In this document: piece after piece, positions 15,091-17,968 of the stretch
Layout of the letters: each line of letters starts with the position of its first letter
How positions within the stretch are numbered: position 1 is the stretch's first letter
Source: Bacteroidales bacterium
GTDB lineage: Bacteria > Bacteroidota > Bacteroidia > Bacteroidales > JAADGE01
NCBI GenBank assembly: GCA_026987795.1
Contig: JALSMF010000188.1
Location: 1 to 17,968, forward strand
Direction of reading: 5' to 3'
Length of the DNA stretch: 17,968 bases
Translations under genes and position numbers: made by a program
The notes under the pieces: model-generated
What the model was told of the DNA's origin: nothing
Seen by the model: the letters and a program-made list of their open reading frames with translations, nothing else
Databases searched by the model: none

Positions 15091-16521
15091 CTATCGTGCG
15101 GCAAGTAACGAAACAGAAGAAATAGTGTCGCCCATTCCTACTAATGTTACAGGTTTATCTACGATAATTGCAGGAACGGCAATTATGTCGAAATCATTAT
15201 GTTCAAATATGCCCGTTTCAATAATATTATTTTTTCCGTAATTTTTCCGAATAAAAACCGATAAATTTTCAAGCTCATTAAGCCCTGTTTCCGAAACGAT
15301 TTTATCTTTTGCCCACAGCAAGTTTTTTTTATCCTCAAGCGTTCCGGTTCCTGCTTTTCCGGCTGCGATTACGGCAGCTGTTTGCATTCCTTTTCTGTTT
15401 TGAACAGGTGTTATGCGAAAATCTTTTTTCTGTAAGGTTATGTACAGCCCGAACATATGAAGTTGCATTCTCGGTGTTTTTGAATATTCAAAAACTTTCA
15501 GCATAGCTTCGAACAGGTTCACCGAGTTTGTGTTTGAATTACACTTTTTTGCTAACTTTTTTTCATTTATAACATCAAGAATATCAATAAGTTCTCTTTC
15601 GTTGAATCCTATACTTTCAACACCTTTTGCAATTTTATCAATTAAATATTTTCTTATTACCTTATCTTGTGTTGATGCAATCTCAAAATGGACAAATGTA
15701 TCTTTGTTATTTTGTTTTAATTTTTGCAGAACTTTCAGTGATGCAGCAGCTTTATCCTTTCCGGAGGTGCCGTCCCGTAATTTTTCCCGTAACATTTGAT
15801 ACCCGGAAAGTATAATATACTCATAACTTATGTCAGGCTGCGTAATTCTCTCAACAAAATTTTTATCAATATGAAGTTTAAAATTCAGCGGGTCATAGGT
15901 TGCAATGAAACGATTTGATTTAGGGCAGATATACTTTTTATTATTAACGGTAACAGTATCATTTTTATCAAATTCAAGGATAAAATGAATAAGAGGAATA
16001 TCATTTTCTCTGTGAATTTTATTTGCTTGTTTCAGGTTCTTTTTTTCATCAACAGAAAGCAAATTCGGGAAATTAACAAATAACTTTGCCTGCATTTCAG
16101 GCAATGAAGCACAATGCACAAACACATTTTTTACATCACAAACAGCAGCTGTATTTGCTACTATGCCGCCTTGTCCGCCCATTTGTAATTTACTGTAACT
16201 AAGCACATTGCCGAGTTTGTCAAAAGTCTCTTTGTCGGAAATAATCCATTCTTCGGCTATCCCGTTTTTGAAGCATCGGAGTAAGCCTCTGAACACATCT
16301 TCAGGTTTATCAATTTCTTTTTTCCCTGAAAAGAGAAAATCTTCGTTAAGTTTGAAATTTGAAATATATTCTTCGATTCGTTTTCCCGTAATTTTTACTA
16401 CGGCATCAATATTAGTGTTAAAGGCACTTATCATACCGTTTATTTTTGACATTTTTTTTAATTGTTCCGGAACTGTTTTATAATGTTCCGACCAGATATT
16501 TTTAATTTCAGATAAGTTCAT
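15091..16521 (-). CDS. ADP-dependent glucokinase/phosphofructokinase family protein
   Basis: A 476-residue sugar kinase of the ribokinase fold, ADPGK/ADP-PFK family (Pfam ADP_PFK_GK). Members phosphorylate glucose or fructose 6-phosphate using ADP and release AMP. I use the ATG at 16521, 10 bp after the MFS stop; an in-frame TTG at 16575 would force a 44-bp overlap. Motifs: FNTNIDAV (34-41, substrate binding), GGQGGIVAN (115-123), HFEIAS (278-283), GFNERE (305-310) and GMGD (462-465), where Asp465 is the expected catalytic base and the loop is the anion hole. All key residues are present, so an active kinase is likely. The family is best known in Archaea and animals and is patchy in Bacteria. 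Substrate (glucose, F6P or another sugar) cannot be fixed by eye. Position downstream of an MFS carrier suggests a sugar imported by that carrier, as inference. Confidence 0.86.
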   Translation of the reverse strand: MNLSEIKNIWSEHYKTVPEQLKKMSKINGMISAFNTNIDAVVKITGKRIEEYISNFKLNEDFLFSGKKEIDKPEDVFRGLLRCFKNGIAEEWIISDKETFDKLGNVLSYSKLQMGGQGGIVANTAAVCDVKNVFVHCASLPEMQAKLFVNFPNLLSVDEKKNLKQANKIHRENDIPLIHFILEFDKNDTVTVNNKKYICPKSNRFIATYDPLNFKLHIDKNFVERITQPDISYEYIILSGYQMLREKLRDGTSGKDKAAASLKVLQKLKQNNKDTFVHFEIASTQDKVIRKYLIDKIAKGVESIGFNERELIDILDVINEKKLAKKCNSNTNSVNLFEAMLKVFEYSKTPRMQLHMFGLYITLQKKDFRITPVQNRKGMQTAAVIAAGKAGTGTLEDKKNLLWAKDKIVSETGLNELENLSVFIRKNYGKNNIIETGIFEHNDFDIIAVPAIIVDKPVTLVGMGDTISSVSLLAAR

Positions 16522-16531
16522 TTGCTTAAGT

Positions 16532-17809
16532 TTATTTATGATGTCGTAAAGATATAATTTGAATAATAACTGCAATCACTAACGAAACAATACCTATTAA
16601 AAACACACCCCAATAATCAAGATATTTATAGAAAAATATTCCGACCAAAGGAGCAAAAGCCCCCCTGAAACCTGTTAATGAAAGGTGAATTGACTGATAA
16701 TCGGCAGCATCTTTGTCTTTACTGAAATATGCAGAACCTATATACCATAAAATTCCCATCATAGCCCCGAAAATTCCGTATGATAAAAATGAAAGCATTA
16801 AAGACCAATAAATTTTAATGTTAAAAATGTTTACATAGCTCGGAAAAAACTGTGTTAATCCCATAAAGAAAAGATACAGCAGCATCATTAAAAAAGTATA
16901 TACTGCAAATTTTCGAGGGTTTATTTTTCCCATAAGTTTACCGAAAAACGGTGTCAGCAGTATAGAGACGGTATTGTAAAAATTTTTATAAAACGCTATG
17001 CCCGAATAGCTCAGCTTAAGTTCGTTTTTCAGAAAGATTGCTATTACCGCAATACTTACAAGCCACGCAAAACCGTAAAACATAAAACCTGTTTCAAAAT
17101 CTCTGAAGGGTTTATTGGTTTTTATAATATGAATTAAATTTTGTTTAACTTTTTTGAGCGAAGCAATAATACTTCCGGTTTTTTCGGTAATCGGAGCCTG
17201 ATATTTTATTTGTGTAAGGATATAAATTGAAGCTATTCCGAGAAAAGCTAAAAGCGGATATACGTAAATATATGAATATGACTTATAATCAAGCAATAAG
17301 CCGAATGCAAAAGTTGCCGCAAGCATTATGATTTTGTTTGCCGTTGATGCATACCCGTACAACTTGCTGAAATTTTCGTGTTTATAGCTGTTTTTTAAAT
17401 AACCGTTTATCATCGGGAAGATAAGCGGATTTGTTGAATAGTATATTAAAAAAATAATTAAAAATAAGACCTGAAACATAAATTGGTCGGTTTGTGCCGA
17501 TACGGATTTCGGAAAGAGCAATAATAACAGCAGAGGAGCTCTGGTAAGGATCGCAATTGTCCGCAAAAATTTAGTCTTATTAACTTTTCGCTTTATAAAT
17601 TCATTGAAAGGAATTGAAAAAAGCAAAACAACGGTGGTAAATTGAAATAAAATACCTATTTGATACGGAGAGCCTTTCAGTTCTTTTATCAGAATGAACT
17701 CGTTTAATGCTAAAACACCGAGAATGATACCGTCGAGAACAGAGTAGGCAAGATGCAGGTAAAATGCTTTTCTTTCTGTTTCCGAATGAAAATTAATTTT
17801 TAACTTCAT
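16532..17809 (-). CDS. Major facilitator superfamily transporter
   Basis: A 425-residue polytopic inner-membrane protein with 12 predicted hydrophobic helices in two halves and a basic central loop (about residues 210-230), as in MFS carriers. Helix 1 begins near residue 17, after a charged N-terminus. Short polar, basic loops (KRKVNKTK, about 74-81; KLMGKINPRK, about 290-300) correspond to the conserved 2-3 and 8-9 loops. No diagnostic substrate motif is recognisable. It starts 15 bp after folD and ends 10 bp before the ADP-dependent sugar kinase gene, so the three are probably co-transcribed. Pairing with a sugar kinase makes a sugar or sugar-derived substrate plausible, but that is inference from position only. 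Confidence 0.85.
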   Translation of the reverse strand: MKLKINFHSETERKAFYLHLAYSVLDGIILGVLALNEFILIKELKGSPYQIGILFQFTTVVLLFSIPFNEFIKRKVNKTKFLRTIAILTRAPLLLLLLFPKSVSAQTDQFMFQVLFLIIFLIYYSTNPLIFPMINGYLKNSYKHENFSKLYGYASTANKIIMLAATFAFGLLLDYKSYSYIYVYPLLAFLGIASIYILTQIKYQAPITEKTGSIIASLKKVKQNLIHIIKTNKPFRDFETGFMFYGFAWLVSIAVIAIFLKNELKLSYSGIAFYKNFYNTVSILLTPFFGKLMGKINPRKFAVYTFLMMLLYLFFMGLTQFFPSYVNIFNIKIYWSLMLSFLSYGIFGAMMGILWYIGSAYFSKDKDAADYQSIHLSLTGFRGAFAPLVGIFFYKYLDYWGVFLIGIVSLVIAVIIQIISLRHHK

Positions 17810-17824
17810 TAAATATTTTTCTGC

Positions 17825-17968
17825 CTATCCGTAAATTTCTTTTTTTGAAGCTGCTAAGGTATTTTGCAGGAGGGAAACTATTGTCATCGGACCTACACCG
17901 CCCGGAACAGGTGTAATGTATGAACATTTTTCGGCTACTTCATCAAATTTAACATCGCCTTTTAACTT
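17825..17968 (-). CDS. folD: FolD, methylenetetrahydrofolate dehydrogenase/cyclohydrolase (C-terminal part)
   Basis: The window ends inside this gene; only the last 47 codons are present, read from 17968 to the TAG at 17827-17825. The fragment contains KGDVKFDEV and then [13 protein letters not shown], the highly conserved C-terminal signature of FolD, followed by the helix [10 protein letters not shown]. FolD converts methylene-THF to formyl-THF in the cytosol using NADP, supplying one-carbon units for purines and formyl-Met. It is followed after 15 bp by the MFS gene on the same strand. The upstream remainder, including the catalytic Lys, lies beyond the window. Confidence 0.95.
   Translation of the reverse strand, partial: KLKGDVKFDEVAEKCSYITPVPGGVGPMTIVSLLQNTLAASKKEIYG

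Noticed and set aside
16522..16575. TTG start extending the ADP-dependent kinase
   Set aside because: It would overlap the MFS gene by 44 bp and add a non-conserved hydrophobic tail; the ATG at 16521 fits the family.

Overview
The window looks like a chromosomal segment of a low-GC Bacteroidetes bacterium, probably a Bacteroidales-type anaerobe or microaerophile. Four things point that way: a secreted protease with a C-terminal type IX secretion sorting domain (Asn-Pro box, last residues Val-Val-Ile-Ser-Arg), promoters of the form TTG-N19/20-TAnnTTTG, weak or absent Shine-Dalgarno sequences, and an archaeal-type ProRS and divergent EPSP synthase of the kind seen in that phylum. I see no tRNA, rRNA, CRISPR array, insertion sequence or phage gene. 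No gene-free stretch exceeds 300 bases; the longest is 8422-8675.

Layout. (1) 1-2967, plus strand: the 3' part of a glycoside hydrolase family 3 / class C beta-lactamase-like fusion, then a sugar-1-phosphate nucleotidyltransferase resembling MurU, overlapping by ATGA. The pair suggests peptidoglycan turnover and recycling. (2) 3028-5784: a secreted subtilisin-like protease for type IX export. A bidirectional terminator separates it from (3) the minus-strand pair 8421-5852: prolyl-tRNA synthetase followed by a lipoprotein di-heme cytochrome c peroxidase. (4) 8676-11114, plus strand: a three-gene operon made of a DUF1858 plus two DUF2249-like domains, a 12-TM protein related to heme-copper oxidase subunit I, and a DUF59 (MIP18/SufT-like) Fe-S factor. 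It starts from a good promoter whose -33 element is overlapped by a perfect 18-bp palindrome, and it ends at a strong terminator. (5) 11213-12067: a zinc-type CDF exporter. (6) 12191-13763: a two-gene type II restriction-modification system, with the beta-class SPPY methyltransferase and the endonuclease overlapping by 41 bp. (7) 13841-15082: aroA. (8) Minus strand, 17968-15091: the end of folD, an MFS transporter and an ADP-dependent glucokinase/phosphofructokinase family protein, likely co-transcribed.

The least ordinary parts are the DUF1858/DUF2249 - oxidase-like - DUF59 operon, the ADP-dependent sugar kinase in a bacterium, and the restriction system. In the oxidase-like protein the same Gly-Trp...Gly...Pro motif recurs at three evenly spaced places while most canonical heme and copper ligands are absent. 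Reading the operon as a nitrosative or redox stress response is inference from family associations. The remaining genes are housekeeping or common Bacteroidetes functions.
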